Of a stretch of 64,000 bases of DNA, positions 26,449 to 35,147 are shown one piece after another. A model generated the notes under the pieces. That model did no database searches and was not told the origin of the DNA. It was given only the letters and a program-made list of their open reading frames with translations. The first letter of the stretch is position 1. Every line of letters starts with the position of its first letter. This DNA comes from Actinophytocola oryzae. Its GTDB lineage: Bacteria; Actinomycetota; Actinomycetes; Mycobacteriales; Pseudonocardiaceae. Location of the stretch: NCBI RefSeq assembly GCF_004364325.1, contig NZ_SOCP01000022.1, positions 1 through 64,000 of the forward strand. The letters are read 5' to 3'. Position numbers and translations under genes: made by a program.

Positions 26449-27543
26449 TCACCTCGGCGGCAGCATGGGCATCACCACGTAGCGGACCGATGGCTCGACC
26501 TCCTCGACCGAGGAGAAGACCGTCGCCCGCATGCCGGGCTGGATCTCCATCCGAACCTCCCGACCGGCGAAGCAGCGGAGCGCGTCGGTCAGGAACCGCG
26601 ATTGGTAGGCCTGGCCGGTCCTCCCGCCCTCCACGGTGGACTTGACCGACTCCTCCGCCTCACCGGCCTGCTGGTCGGCCGCGCGGAGCCGGATCTCACC
26701 GTCGCCGATCTCGACCAGCAGCACCCGCCTGGCGTCCGCGTAGAGCCCCACCCGGCGAACGGCACCGGCCAGTGCGTCCGCGTCGAGCGTCACCACCGTG
26801 TCCACGTCGGACAGGTGGATCTTCGACTCGTGCAGGAACGAACCGTCCAGCACGGCCGTGGTGACCAGGGCCCCGGCCCACCCCAGCCCGAAGCGGTCCC
26901 GGTCCGCGTGGACGGTCACCGGACCGGACGGCAGCTGCCTGGCCAGCTCACCGAGCAGGCTCGCGGGCACCAGCGCGTCCACCGGACTCCCGGCAGGCGA
27001 CCACGGCAGCGAGGCCAGCGCCATCTGGTAGCGGTCGGTGGACACCAGGACCAGTCGGTCACCCTCCGACCGGATCCGGACCCCCGTGAACATCGGCAGC
27101 GCGTCGTCCCGCGACGCCGCGAGCACCACCGTCGACAGCGCCGAGGCGAACATCGCACCGGCCACGGAACCGGCCACGGCGGGCGCGGTACCGACCCCCG
27201 GGTGCACGTCCGCGTCCAGCAGCGGCAGTGCATAGCGGGCACCTGGCGCCCGGATCGCGAGTTTCGAGCCCTCCACCACCAGCCGGACCTGCTCCTGCTC
27301 CAGAGCCCGCAACGTGTCGGCCAGGGGCCTGGCAGGCACCAGCACCCGACCCTCCGTGTGCACGACGGCAGAACGGGAGACCTGCGCCGCCCGCTCCCGG
27401 TCGTTGGCCGCGACCGCGACGCCGTCCGGCGACGCGGTCAGGAGCAGCCCGGACAGGACCGGGTCGATGAGCCTGCCGGGGACGAGCTTGACCAGCGCGG
27501 ACGCGGCGCCGGCCAGCTCCGCGGTGGTGACGGTGAGGTCCAT
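26449..27543 (-). CDS. second DnaN-like sliding clamp (DNA polymerase III beta paralogue)
   Basis: 364 residues, the full three-domain length of a beta clamp. MDLTVTTAELAGAASALVKL at the N-terminus, VVLAASRDDALPMFTGVRIR and LVLVSTDRYQMALASLPW in the first half, GLYADARRVLLVEI and FLTDALRCFAG with the C-terminal VRYVVMPMLPPR (the pocket-forming M-P-M-x-L/P end of DnaN) are all recognisable. It lies outside any dnaA-dnaN context, next to an MFS gene, so it is a paralogue. ATG 27543 starts at the conserved first strand; upstream extension is unlikely. Confidence 0.88.
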   Translation of the reverse strand: MDLTVTTAELAGAASALVKLVPGRLIDPVLSGLLLTASPDGVAVAANDRERAAQVSRSAVVHTEGRVLVPARPLADTLRALEQEQVRLVVEGSKLAIRAPGARYALPLLDADVHPGVGTAPAVAGSVAGAMFASALSTVVLAASRDDALPMFTGVRIRSEGDRLVLVSTDRYQMALASLPWSPAGSPVDALVPASLLGELARQLPSGPVTVHADRDRFGLGWAGALVTTAVLDGSFLHESKIHLSDVDTVVTLDADALAGAVRRVGLYADARRVLLVEIGDGEIRLRAADQQAGEAEESVKSTVEGGRTGQAYQSRFLTDALRCFAGREVRMEIQPGMRATVFSSVEEVEPSVRYVVMPMLPPR

Positions 27544-27573
27544 GGCGAACAAGGTAGACCGGTGCACCGACAG

Positions 27574-28806
27574 TCAGGCGGCGGTGACCAGTGAAGGTGC
27601 CGGGAGCCGCTGTTCCACGATCGTGTGCCTGCGCAGCCACACCGCGACCGCGATGGCCAGCCCGGCCACGCTGGAGGACAGGAACGACGCCCAGACACCG
27701 ACGTGCTCCACCAGGTACCCGCTCGTCGACTGTCCACCCGCGAGCCCGAGCGTCACCGACGTGACGATCCAGCCGAACGCCTCCGTGGCCGTCCCGCCCG
27801 GCGCGACCACGTCGATCGACATCGAGTGGGTCGTCGACTGCGGGGTGATCCACATGCCCGCGACCAGCGACAGCAGCGCCAGCCCCAGCAGGCTCGACGG
27901 GATCGCCATCGGCGCGACGAACAACGCGAACACGCCGAGCAGGAACGGCAGCCGCAGGTTCGTCTGCCGCGGCCACGGGCGCGCCGCGTAGAACACGCCG
28001 AACACCACCGACGTCAGCGACCACGCCGCCAGCATCATGCCGCCGAGCGGCGCGTATCCCGCGTTCGTCGCCGCCGCCGGGATCGCGACCTCGACGAACC
28101 CGACCGTCACGCCGAAGCCGAGCGCGGCGAGCGCCACCGTGCGCATGCCGGGTGTCCCCAGCGCGCCGAGCAGTGACCCGCCGCCACGAGGTGCGGGTCG
28201 GACGGCACGCACGACGGCGCTCAACGCGAACCCGACCGCGCCGACCGTCATGCAGACCGCGCTGGCCACGAGGGCCGTGCCCGCCCACGGCGCGGCCACG
28301 AGGATGCCGGCCAGCGCGGGCCCCAGGATGAAGAACACCTCCAGGCTGATCGCCTCGTACGCGATCGCGGCCTGGCGGGCCGGACCGGGTGGCAGGAGAT
28401 GTGTCCACAGTGCCCGTGACGCGGAGCTGATCATCGGTTGCGTCAGGCCGATCAGCCACCCGAGTCCGACCAGGGCCACCGCGTGCTGCCGTGTCTCGAT
28501 GGCCACGATCTCGGCCACCACAGTGGCCACGAACAGCCCGGAGGCAACGAGGAGCGGGCGGGTGGGCCCGGTGCGGTCCATGATCCGCCCCTGCCCGACC
28601 GCGCCGATGGCGACGCCGACGAGCGTCCCGGCGGACACGAAGCCCGCGACGGCGAACGAGTCGGTCTCCCGCTGTACGTAGAGGAGCAGTGCCAGGCCGA
28701 CCATGGCGATCGGCATCCTGGCCAGCAACGATGCGAGGACGGGCGTGCGCGCGCCCGGTGTGGTCAGCGCTGCGCGGAAGTCGGCGATGCTGGCGGAGTT
28801 GGACAC
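27574..28806 (-). CDS. MFS transporter
   Basis: 410 residues with 12 predicted helices. The Asp/Arg-rich loop GQGRIMDRTGPTRPLL follows helix 2. It resembles small-molecule exporters such as the one at the left end of the window. It lies 30 bp upstream of the dnaN paralogue and codirectional, so the two may be co-transcribed. A palindrome at 28829-28842 just upstream suggests control by a dedicated repressor that is not in this window. Confidence 0.88.
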   Translation of the reverse strand: MSNSASIADFRAALTTPGARTPVLASLLARMPIAMVGLALLLYVQRETDSFAVAGFVSAGTLVGVAIGAVGQGRIMDRTGPTRPLLVASGLFVATVVAEIVAIETRQHAVALVGLGWLIGLTQPMISSASRALWTHLLPPGPARQAAIAYEAISLEVFFILGPALAGILVAAPWAGTALVASAVCMTVGAVGFALSAVVRAVRPAPRGGGSLLGALGTPGMRTVALAALGFGVTVGFVEVAIPAAATNAGYAPLGGMMLAAWSLTSVVFGVFYAARPWPRQTNLRLPFLLGVFALFVAPMAIPSSLLGLALLSLVAGMWITPQSTTHSMSIDVVAPGGTATEAFGWIVTSVTLGLAGGQSTSGYLVEHVGVWASFLSSSVAGLAIAVAVWLRRHTIVEQRLPAPSLVTAA

Positions 28807-28828
28807 ACGTACCAGTGTGGCAGGTTAT

Positions 28829-28842
28829 GGTACGCAAGTACC
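28829..28842. promoter_or_regulatory. candidate operator upstream of MFS gene
   Basis: Palindrome GGTAC-GCAA-GTACC within an AT-rich stretch, 23 bp before the MFS start. GTAC-N4-GTAC half-sites of this kind are typical of HxlR-type repressors, but no such gene is nearby. It also lies at the upstream edge of the possible RNA transcribed to the right. Confidence 0.45.
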
Positions 28843-28854
28843 AATAATTTTGCG

Positions 28855-29117
28855 GAACATCACGGTCCGGTAACGACAGGTTCAGATCGCACAACGAGCG
28901 GGTACCCGCGGGAGTCCTCACGTCCAGAAAGACTTCCTCCCGCTCGCGGGGTAACGAACCGCGCCGGGACGGCGTTTCAACTGAAGAAGCTCCCTCCGGC
29001 TGACATGGGTCGGGGCCTAATGGTTGGAGGGCGGGGAAGCGTGTGCCGTCGGGGGATGGCGCACGCGCGAGGAGCCGGAACGCCGCGTCGGGGGCGGCGT
29101 CCGGCTCCTTTGCTTTC
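28855..29117 (+). ncRNA. candidate structured RNA of unknown class between MFS gene and crp
   Basis: No gene fits this 260-bp gap, yet it folds well on the plus strand. GGTTC (28879) pairs with GAACC (28956) around a nested arm, CGAGCGGG/CCCGCTCG (28895/28939) and GGGAGTC/GACTTCC (28910/28931). Then follow CGCCG-GGA-CGGCG, CCCTCC/GGAGGG, GTGTGCC/GGCGCAC, and a long terminator stem followed by TTTGCTTT. I do not recognise a known riboswitch or sRNA family. Minor alternatives are a short leader peptide or a decayed gene. Confidence 0.35.
29070..29117 (+). terminator. strong plus-strand terminator with no obvious upstream gene
   Basis: 16-bp stem with one bulged A (AGGAGCCGG-A-ACGCCGC against GCGGCGTCCGGCTCCT) followed by CTTTGCTTT on the plus strand. 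Its presence implies a transcript arriving from the left, where no plus-strand gene is found. Confidence 0.75.
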
Positions 29118-29174
29118 CACGGATTGTCCACAAGGGCCGACGAGGTTGTCCACAGGTTGCCCCCAGGCACGCGA

Positions 29175-29204
29175 AAGGGCCCGCGAGCGAACTCGCGGGC
29201 CCTT
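29175..29204 (-). terminator. terminator of crp
   Basis: Perfect 13-bp stem AAGGGCCCGCGAG / CTCGCGGGCCCTT with CGAA loop, followed on the minus strand by TTCGC, 14 bases beyond the crp stop. Confidence 0.85.
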
Positions 29205-29217
29205 CCTGGGTCCGGTA

Positions 29218-29892
29218 CTACCTGGCGCGGCGCGCGAGCCGCTCCGGGTCCAGGATCAGCACGCTCTTGCCCTCGAGCCGCAGCCAGCCGCGGTGGGCGA
29301 AGTCGGCGAGGGCCTTGTTGACCGTCTCCCGCGACGCGCCGACGTACTGGGCGATCTCCTCCTGCGTGAGGTCGTGCATGACCCGCAGCAGGCCTGCCTC
29401 CTGGCTGCCGAAGCGCTGAGCGAACTGCAGCAGCGCCTTGGCCACGCGGCCGGGCACGTCGGTGAAGATCAGGTCCGCGAGCATCCCGTTCGTGCGGCGG
29501 AGCCTGCGGGCGATCACCCGCAGCAGCTGCTCGGCGATCTCCGGGCGCGTCGCGATCCACTGCCGCAGGGCAGGGCGGTCCATCGTCCGCGCGACGACCT
29601 CGGTCACGGTCGTCGCGGTCGACGTGCGCGGCCCAGGGTCGAAGATGGACAGCTCGCCGAACATGTCCGCCGGACCGAAGATCCCGAGCAGGTTCTCCCG
29701 GCCGTCCGGTGACTTGCGGCCGAGCTTCACCTTGCCCGACTGAATGATGTACAGACGGTCGCCGGGCTCGCCCTCCGCGAAGATCACGTGCCCACGCGGA
29801 AACTCGACGGTTTCGAGCGTCTGAGCGAGCGCTTCAGCGGCGGCTGGTTCGACACCCTGGAAGATGCCGGCCCTGGCAAGGGTCTCGTCCAC
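29218..29892 (-). CDS. crp: CRP/FNR-family cAMP receptor protein (GlxR/Rv3676 type)
   Basis: 224 residues, very close to mycobacterial CRP: VDETLARAGIFQGVEPAAAE start, cyclic-nucleotide pocket (FGELSIFDPGPRTSTATT, with the Arg/Thr contacts), dimer helix, then helix-turn-helix LTQEEIAQYVGASRETVNKA and the C-terminal DPERLARRAR. It is a global regulator binding TGTGA-N6-TCACA-like sites. Start GTG 29892 is set by GGAGGG 6 bases upstream and by homology; a longer frame to 29982 has no support. Confidence 0.96.
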   Translation of the reverse strand: MDETLARAGIFQGVEPAAAEALAQTLETVEFPRGHVIFAEGEPGDRLYIIQSGKVKLGRKSPDGRENLLGIFGPADMFGELSIFDPGPRTSTATTVTEVVARTMDRPALRQWIATRPEIAEQLLRVIARRLRRTNGMLADLIFTDVPGRVAKALLQFAQRFGSQEAGLLRVMHDLTQEEIAQYVGASRETVNKALADFAHRGWLRLEGKSVLILDPERLARRAR

Positions 29893-30041
29893 CTGCGTCC
29901 CTCCCGAATCAGAATGAGGCGCGACCAGCGGCAACAACGCCCTGATCACTCCTGGGAGTGTAGAGCTTGTGCGGTGGATCACCTCGCAGGGCGTACCGGC
30001 CGGTATGTCGGCCAGTAGGTTTCGTCCGCTATGTCGAGGTG

Positions 30042-30332
30042 TCAGCGATGCTGCCTCAGCGACTCGGGGATGGGGATCACGACCGTCGGTGCGTTCATCA
30101 CCTTGCGTGCTCGCGCCCTGCCACGGCGGCGACGCACCCGGAACAGCTCGAGCGCACGGCCGATGCCGTGCCCGTAGAGGGCCCGGACCTCGTCGGGGCT
30201 CGGGTTGTCGAGGAAGGCCTCAACCTCGTCCTCGCGAACCGAGCCCGGTCGTAACCGGGTCTCCACGCGCTCCATGAACAGCGCGAAGACCATCACGACG
30301 ATCGGAACGGCGAACACGAACCAGACAGCCAT
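30042..30332 (-). CDS. small membrane protein (Rv3675-like)
   Basis: 96 residues. One N-terminal membrane helix (MAVWFVFAVPIVVMVFALFM) is followed by an acidic-to-basic cytosolic domain with DEVEAFLDNPSPDEVRALYG and the strongly basic RVRRRRGRARARK. GCGAGGA precedes the ATG. It sits between crp and nth as in mycobacteria. Function unknown; the basic tail could contact nucleic acid or lipid head groups. Confidence 0.8.
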   Translation of the reverse strand: MAVWFVFAVPIVVMVFALFMERVETRLRPGSVREDEVEAFLDNPSPDEVRALYGHGIGRALELFRVRRRRGRARARKVMNAPTVVIPIPESLRQHR

Positions 30333-30430
30333 AGTTGATCCTCGCTCAGGTCAGCTGGGACGAAGGGTCCTCAAGTGGGTAGACGTCCATGGCACCGAAG
30401 AGGTTGTACCGAGGCCCGTAGGCTAGCGGG

Positions 30431-31222
30431 GTGCCGCCCGCTACCCGACAGCAACCCCGAACCGAGTCTGTCAAACCACCAGCCACCGCACTCGTTCGAC
30501 GCGCCCGCAGGATGACGCGGGTTCTGGCGGAGGCGTTCCCGAACGCCCACTGCGAGCTGGACTTCACGACGCCGCTGGAGCTGGCGGTCGCCACGATCCT
30601 CTCCGCGCAGAGCACCGACGCGCGCGTCAACCTCACGACGCCCGCCCTGTTCAGGCGCTACAGGACGGCGGCGGACTACGCGGGTGCCGACCGCACGGAG
30701 ATGGAGGAGCTGATCCGGCCGACCGGCTTCTACCGGAACAAGACGACCTCGCTGATCGGCCTCGGCACCGCACTCGTGGAGCGGTTCGGCGGCGTGCTCC
30801 CCAACAAGCTCGACGACCTCGTCACACTGCCCGGTGTCGGCCGCAAGACCGCGAACGTCATCTTGGGCAACGCGTTCGGCATCCCCGGCATCACCGTGGA
30901 CACGCACTTCGGCAGGCTCGTGCGGCGCTGGGAGTGGACCGAGGAGGAGGACCCGGTCAAGGTCGAGTTCGCGATCGCCGAGCTGGTCCCCAAGAAGGAC
31001 TGGACGATGCTGTCCCACTGGGTGATCTTCCACGGCCGCCGGGTGTGCCACGCACGCAAGCCCGCCTGCGGCGCGTGCGTGCTCGCCAAGGACTGCCCGT
31101 CGTTCGGCGCCGGGCCGACCGGGTTCGAGGAGGCGGCCAAGCTCGTCAAGGGCCCCGAGGCGCCCGAGCTGCTCGACCTGGCGGAGAAGGTCCGCAACGG
31201 CTACAAGCCGGGACGCGTGTAG
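30431..31222 (+). CDS. nth: endonuclease III, bifunctional DNA glycosylase/AP lyase
   Basis: 263 residues. Helix-hairpin-helix LPGVGRKTANVILGNAFG with catalytic Lys139, then TVDTHFGR with Asp157 (18 residues apart, as in E. coli Nth), and a C-terminal [4Fe-4S] cluster C-x6-C-x2-C-x5-C (CHARKPACGACVLAKDC). It removes oxidised pyrimidines and nicks the AP site. The GTG at 30431 gives a long N-terminus; ATG 30512 would still keep the fold. The next gene starts directly after the stop. Confidence 0.96.
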   Translation: MPPATRQQPRTESVKPPATALVRRARRMTRVLAEAFPNAHCELDFTTPLELAVATILSAQSTDARVNLTTPALFRRYRTAADYAGADRTEMEELIRPTGFYRNKTTSLIGLGTALVERFGGVLPNKLDDLVTLPGVGRKTANVILGNAFGIPGITVDTHFGRLVRRWEWTEEEDPVKVEFAIAELVPKKDWTMLSHWVIFHGRRVCHARKPACGACVLAKDCPSFGAGPTGFEEAAKLVKGPEAPELLDLAEKVRNGYKPGRV

Positions 31223-31804
31223 ATGCGGCACGGGGTGCGGTGGGCCATCGCGGCGGTGATCCTGATGATCGCCGGTGTGGTCGCCATCTGGCCGCGCTCC
31301 GCGACCGTGCCCGCCCCGGCGGAGGCCACCCAGAGCGCCCCGGACCTCACGCGGGCACGTGCCGAGGCCGACCTGCCCGCCTGCCCCACGAGCGGCCAGG
31401 GCCCCGAGGACCTGCGGGGGATCACCGCGCAGTGCCTCGGCGACGGCAGCCCGGTCGACGTCGCGAAGGCCTTGGAGGGAACCGTTCTCGTGAACATGTG
31501 GGCCACCTGGTGCGAGCCGTGCAAGACGGAGCTGCCGGTCCTCGACCAGTACGCACGCGAGCCCGGCGCCGTGAGAGTCGTCACCCTCGGCGTGGAGTCG
31601 CGGCCCGCCGACGCGCTGGAGCTGCTCACCGCGCTCGAGGTGCGGCTGCCCGCGCTGCTCGACGAGGGCGGCACGGCGATGAAGAAGCTCCACCCGGTCG
31701 GTCTCCCGGCGTCCTACCTGGTCAGGGACGGCAAGGTCACGCTGATCGAGAACCCGAGGGTGTTCGAGTCGGTCGACGAGGTCAGGCAGGCGGTCGGTGG
31801 CTGA
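31223..31804 (+). CDS. membrane-anchored TlpA/ResA-like thioredoxin
   Basis: 193 residues. An N-terminal membrane anchor (WAIAAVILMIAGVVAIW) is followed by an extracytoplasmic thioredoxin fold with WCEPC at 96-100 and the cis-Pro loop HPVGLPASYLV. It is likely a thiol-disulphide oxidoreductase in the cell wall, for cytochrome maturation or disulphide repair (Rv3673 position). It starts immediately after the nth stop and overlaps the Nudix gene by 8 bp, forming a tight operon nth-tlpA-nudix-marP. Confidence 0.92.
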   Translation: MRHGVRWAIAAVILMIAGVVAIWPRSATVPAPAEATQSAPDLTRARAEADLPACPTSGQGPEDLRGITAQCLGDGSPVDVAKALEGTVLVNMWATWCEPCKTELPVLDQYAREPGAVRVVTLGVESRPADALELLTALEVRLPALLDEGGTAMKKLHPVGLPASYLVRDGKVTLIENPRVFESVDEVRQAVGG

Positions 31805-32477
31805 CCGGGGACCACTCGTCGATCCCGCGACCGTGCCCGACTGGCTGCGGCCGGTCGTCGAGGCCACCCTCGACCTCGACCCGGACGCCTACCCCCACCA
31901 GGTCGCCCCGCCACCCGCGGACGCCCGCGACGCCGCCGTGCTGATCCTGCTCGGCGAGCACGAGACGCGCGGCCCCGACGTGCTGCTGCAGCTGCGGGCC
32001 GACCGGGGCGGCGCACACTCCGGCCAGGTCGCGTTCCCCGGTGGCTCCCGCGAGCCGGAGGACGACGGCCCGGTCGCCACCGCGCTGCGCGAGGCCGTCG
32101 AGGAGACCGGCCTCGACCCGTCGGGTGTGCGACCGCTGGCGGTCCTGCCGCAGCTGCACATCCCGGTCTCGGGCTTCCACGTCACCCCCGTGCTCGCGCA
32201 CTGGGTGGCGCCGAGCCGCGTCTGGGCCGTCGACCCCGAGGAGAGCGCGGCGGTGGCGCGGGTGCCGCTCGCTGAACTGGCCGACCCGGCCAACCGTTTC
32301 ACTTGCAGGCATCCGGCGTCGGGGTTCCTTGGTCCCGCCTTCGCGCTGCCTGGAATGCTCGTGTGGGGCTTCACTGCCGCCCTGCTGACCCTGCTGCTGC
32401 AACTCGGCGGCTGGGAGCGGCCCTGGGACGGTTCGGTCATACGAGACCTTGACGCCGCTTGGCGTTCAGTGGGCTGA
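31797..32477 (+). CDS. Nudix hydrolase, CoA pyrophosphatase type
   Basis: 226 residues. The Nudix box is GGSREPEDDGPVATALREAVEETGLD, preceded by the CoA-family pattern LLQLRADRGGAHSGQVAFPG, which marks NUDT7/YeaB-like enzymes that hydrolyse coenzyme A and its thioesters. The C-terminal half ends in a hydrophobic helix (PGMLVWGFTAALLTLLLQLG) typical of the subgroup. GTG start, overlapping the thioredoxin gene's end. Confidence 0.9.
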   Translation: MADRGPLVDPATVPDWLRPVVEATLDLDPDAYPHQVAPPPADARDAAVLILLGEHETRGPDVLLQLRADRGGAHSGQVAFPGGSREPEDDGPVATALREAVEETGLDPSGVRPLAVLPQLHIPVSGFHVTPVLAHWVAPSRVWAVDPEESAAVARVPLAELADPANRFTCRHPASGFLGPAFALPGMLVWGFTAALLTLLLQLGGWERPWDGSVIRDLDAAWRSVG

Positions 32478-32501
32478 CACGCGTCGGGGAGGACTGAACG
32501 A

Positions 32502-33686
32502 GTGAACTGGGTAGACCTGGTCGTGATCCTGCTCGCGATCCTGGCCGCGATCTCGGGTGCGCGGCAGGGCGTGATCACGGCGCTGCCCGCGTTCATCGGG
32601 GTGCTGCTCGGGGCCATCGCAGGCATCAAGATCGCGCCGCTCGTGGTGCGGTACATCGAGTCGACGCCGACCAGGGTCGCGTTCGCCGTGGCGATCTTCG
32701 TGCTGCTCGTCGCGCTGGGGGAGACGCTCGGCGTGTGGCTCGGCCGCAGCCTCCGCCAGCGGATCAAGTCCCCCCGGCTGGCCGGGGTGGACAACGCGCT
32801 CGGCGCGATCGTGCAGGGCGCCGTCGTGTTCGTGGTCGCCTGGCTGATCGCGTTGCCGCTGGTCACCGTGGGCGGCCTGCCGGACCTCGCGTCCGCCATC
32901 CGCAACTCGACCATCCTCGGCGGCGTCGACAGGGTCATGCCGCAGGCCGCGCAGGACCTGCCCGACGAGCTGCGCCGCCTGCTGGACGTCTCCGGCTTCC
33001 CCGAGGTCGTCGACCCGTTCGACCACACGCCCAACCGCGAGGTCGCGCCCCCGGACCCGGCACTGCAGAACAGCGCGGTCGTGCAGAACGTGCGCCCGTC
33101 CGTCCTGAAGATCCACGCGCGGGCGCCGTCCTGCTCACGGGCACTGGAGGGCAGCGGCTTCGTGGTCGCGCCGGAGCGGGTCATGACCAACGCGCACGTC
33201 GTCGCGGGCACGACCTCGGCGGTCATCGAGACCGACGACGGCGAGCTGGAGGCGCGGGTCGTGCTGTACGACCCGGAGACCGACATCGCCGTGCTCGCCG
33301 TGCCCGGCCTGACCGCGCCGGTGCTGCGTTTCGCCGGCCAGCCCGCGCAGTCCGGCCAGGACGGGATCGTGCTCGGCTACCCGCTGGACGGCCCGTACCG
33401 CGCGGCGGCGGCCAGGGTCCGTGACCAGATCATCCTGAACGGCCCGGACATCTACGACACGAACCAGGTGCGGCGCGAGGTGTTCACGCTGCGGGCGCTG
33501 GTGCAGAGCGGCAACTCGGGCGGTCCGCTGGTCGACGCGCAGGGCCGGGTGATCGGCGTGATCTTCGGTGCCGCGACGGACCAGTCCGAGACCGGCTTCG
33601 CCCTGACCGCCGCCGAGGTGTCGGACGAGGTGAAGGCGGCCCCGGGACTGTCCCGTGCGGTGGCGACCGGCGCCTGCGCGGCCTAG
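32502..33686 (+). CDS. marP: MarP-like membrane serine protease
   Basis: 394 residues, same length and layout as M. tuberculosis MarP (Rv3671c). A CvpA-like domain with four membrane helices (about 1-145) is followed by a periplasmic trypsin-like protease. Triad: His232 (MTNAHVVAG), Asp261 (ETDIAVLAV), Ser339 (GNSGGPL). In mycobacteria MarP is needed for acid and oxidative resistance and activates a peptidoglycan hydrolase. The GTG has GGGGAGGA 9 bases upstream. Last gene of the nth operon. Confidence 0.95.
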   Translation: MNWVDLVVILLAILAAISGARQGVITALPAFIGVLLGAIAGIKIAPLVVRYIESTPTRVAFAVAIFVLLVALGETLGVWLGRSLRQRIKSPRLAGVDNALGAIVQGAVVFVVAWLIALPLVTVGGLPDLASAIRNSTILGGVDRVMPQAAQDLPDELRRLLDVSGFPEVVDPFDHTPNREVAPPDPALQNSAVVQNVRPSVLKIHARAPSCSRALEGSGFVVAPERVMTNAHVVAGTTSAVIETDDGELEARVVLYDPETDIAVLAVPGLTAPVLRFAGQPAQSGQDGIVLGYPLDGPYRAAAARVRDQIILNGPDIYDTNQVRREVFTLRALVQSGNSGGPLVDAQGRVIGVIFGAATDQSETGFALTAAEVSDEVKAAPGLSRAVATGACAA

Positions 33687-33687
33687 T

Positions 33688-35055
33688 TCACGCCGCGCAG
33701 TGCGTGCCGGGGCGCGGTGTCCTGCCGTGCACGACGTAGTCCGTGAACACGGCCTTCGTGCAGTCGGTGCGGGTGGTGACGCCGTGGCCCCAACCGTCGT
33801 AGGTGAGCAGCACGCTCCGGTCGATCTGCCGGTGTACGTCCTTCGCCCACTCGTAGCTGGTCGCCGGATCGTGGAGCGAGTTCAGAATCAGCACCGGTGG
33901 GACGCCGCGGTCGATGTCCGTGACGTGCTGCGGGTTCGGCGTGGCGGCCGGCCAGGCCGAACACATCGACAGCGCGAGCCACGCGTTGTGCGTGCGGATG
34001 GTCGGTCCCGCCGCGCTCTGCTTGTGCCACAAGGACAACCACTCGCGCTCCGAGGAGAACCGGACCCGCTGGTCACCGCAGAACGCCGGGATGGGGAACG
34101 GGACGGTCGTCGCCGCTCGCGTCGCCGCCACCCCGCCGGACAGCTCCCGGAGGCGGTTCGCCGTGCCCGGCCAGTCCGGCGTGTAGAAGCGGTTGACGAT
34201 GTCCATGCTCAGGTTCATCGGCGACAGTGACAGCTCGCCTGCGACCGCCTTGTCCCACAGCTCGCCGTACACCTGACCGACGTCCTGTCCGTGCAGTGCG
34301 CAGGAGGCGTCGGCCGCGCACCACTTCGCGAACTCGGTGAACGAGTCCTCGGCCGTGGCGACCTGCGTCGTCAGGAACGTCGACACCGGGAGGCCGTGGT
34401 CGAACACGCTGTCCAGCACCAGCCCACGCACGCGGCGAGGGAAGTTCTCCGCGTACATCTGCCCGGCGAGCGTGCCGTAGGAGCGGCCGTACAGCGTGAG
34501 CTGCCGCTCGCCGAGCGCCGCCCGGATCGTGTCGATGTCGCGTGCCACGCTGACGGTGTCGACGTGGTCGATCAGCGGTCCGGTGTGCTCGCGGCAGCTG
34601 GCGCCGAGGTCGCGGGCGTACTCCTGGATGTCGGCCAGGTGCGCGCCCGCCTCCGGGACGGCGTTGGGCATCGCCGCCACCAGGTTCGCGTCGCACATGA
34701 TCGGATGGCTGCGGTTGGTGCCGCGCGGGTCGAAGCTGACCACGTCGAACCGCTCCGCGACGGCGTCGGGGACCACGTTGCCGCGCAGCAGCCGGTCCAC
34801 GCCGGAGTCGCCTGGGCCGCCCGGCATGAAGAAGAGCGTGCCCTGCCTGCGGCCGGTCGCCTCGCTGCGGGCGATCGCGACGTCGATCGTGCCTGCCTCC
34901 GGCCGTGCGTAGTCGATCGGCACGGTCACGGTCGCGCACTCGACCGTCGTGCCGTCCCGACAGGGTTGCCAGTCGATCGCCGGCGCCGCGGTCGCCGTCG
35001 CGGTGGTCGACCCCGTGAGCAATGCCGCCGTGAGCAGCACTGAACCCAGCCTCAT
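33688..35055 (-). CDS. secreted alpha/beta hydrolase (tripeptidyl aminopeptidase/TAP-like)
   Basis: 455 residues. Signal peptide (LGSVLLTAALLTGSTTATATA), then alpha/beta hydrolase core: oxyanion loop MPGGPGDSG, nucleophile motif YGRSYGTLAGQ, Asp in LNSLHDPATSYEWA and His in GWGHGVTT. The C-terminal part fits the TAP-like domain of Streptomyces exported peptidases (Slp/Tap family). Cysteines suggest disulphides. ATG 35055 has GGAGG 4 bases upstream. It converges on marP and is probably an accessory insertion between marP and the ephE-like gene. Confidence 0.92.
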   Translation of the reverse strand: MRLGSVLLTAALLTGSTTATATAAPAIDWQPCRDGTTVECATVTVPIDYARPEAGTIDVAIARSEATGRRQGTLFFMPGGPGDSGVDRLLRGNVVPDAVAERFDVVSFDPRGTNRSHPIMCDANLVAAMPNAVPEAGAHLADIQEYARDLGASCREHTGPLIDHVDTVSVARDIDTIRAALGERQLTLYGRSYGTLAGQMYAENFPRRVRGLVLDSVFDHGLPVSTFLTTQVATAEDSFTEFAKWCAADASCALHGQDVGQVYGELWDKAVAGELSLSPMNLSMDIVNRFYTPDWPGTANRLRELSGGVAATRAATTVPFPIPAFCGDQRVRFSSEREWLSLWHKQSAAGPTIRTHNAWLALSMCSAWPAATPNPQHVTDIDRGVPPVLILNSLHDPATSYEWAKDVHRQIDRSVLLTYDGWGHGVTTRTDCTKAVFTDYVVHGRTPRPGTHCAA

Positions 35056-35147
35056 ACGTCCTCCGTTGCCTGCGGCTTTCCCCGAAGGACGAGTATGTGG
35101 CGGCGCTCTACCCCGGCGTCTCAGGGAAGTCCCTGAGATGTCCCCTA

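Noticed and set aside
27059..29560. 833-codon minus-strand frame across dnaN paralogue, MFS gene and crp
   Set aside because: Spans three well-supported genes in another frame and has the R/G/A-rich composition of a shadow.
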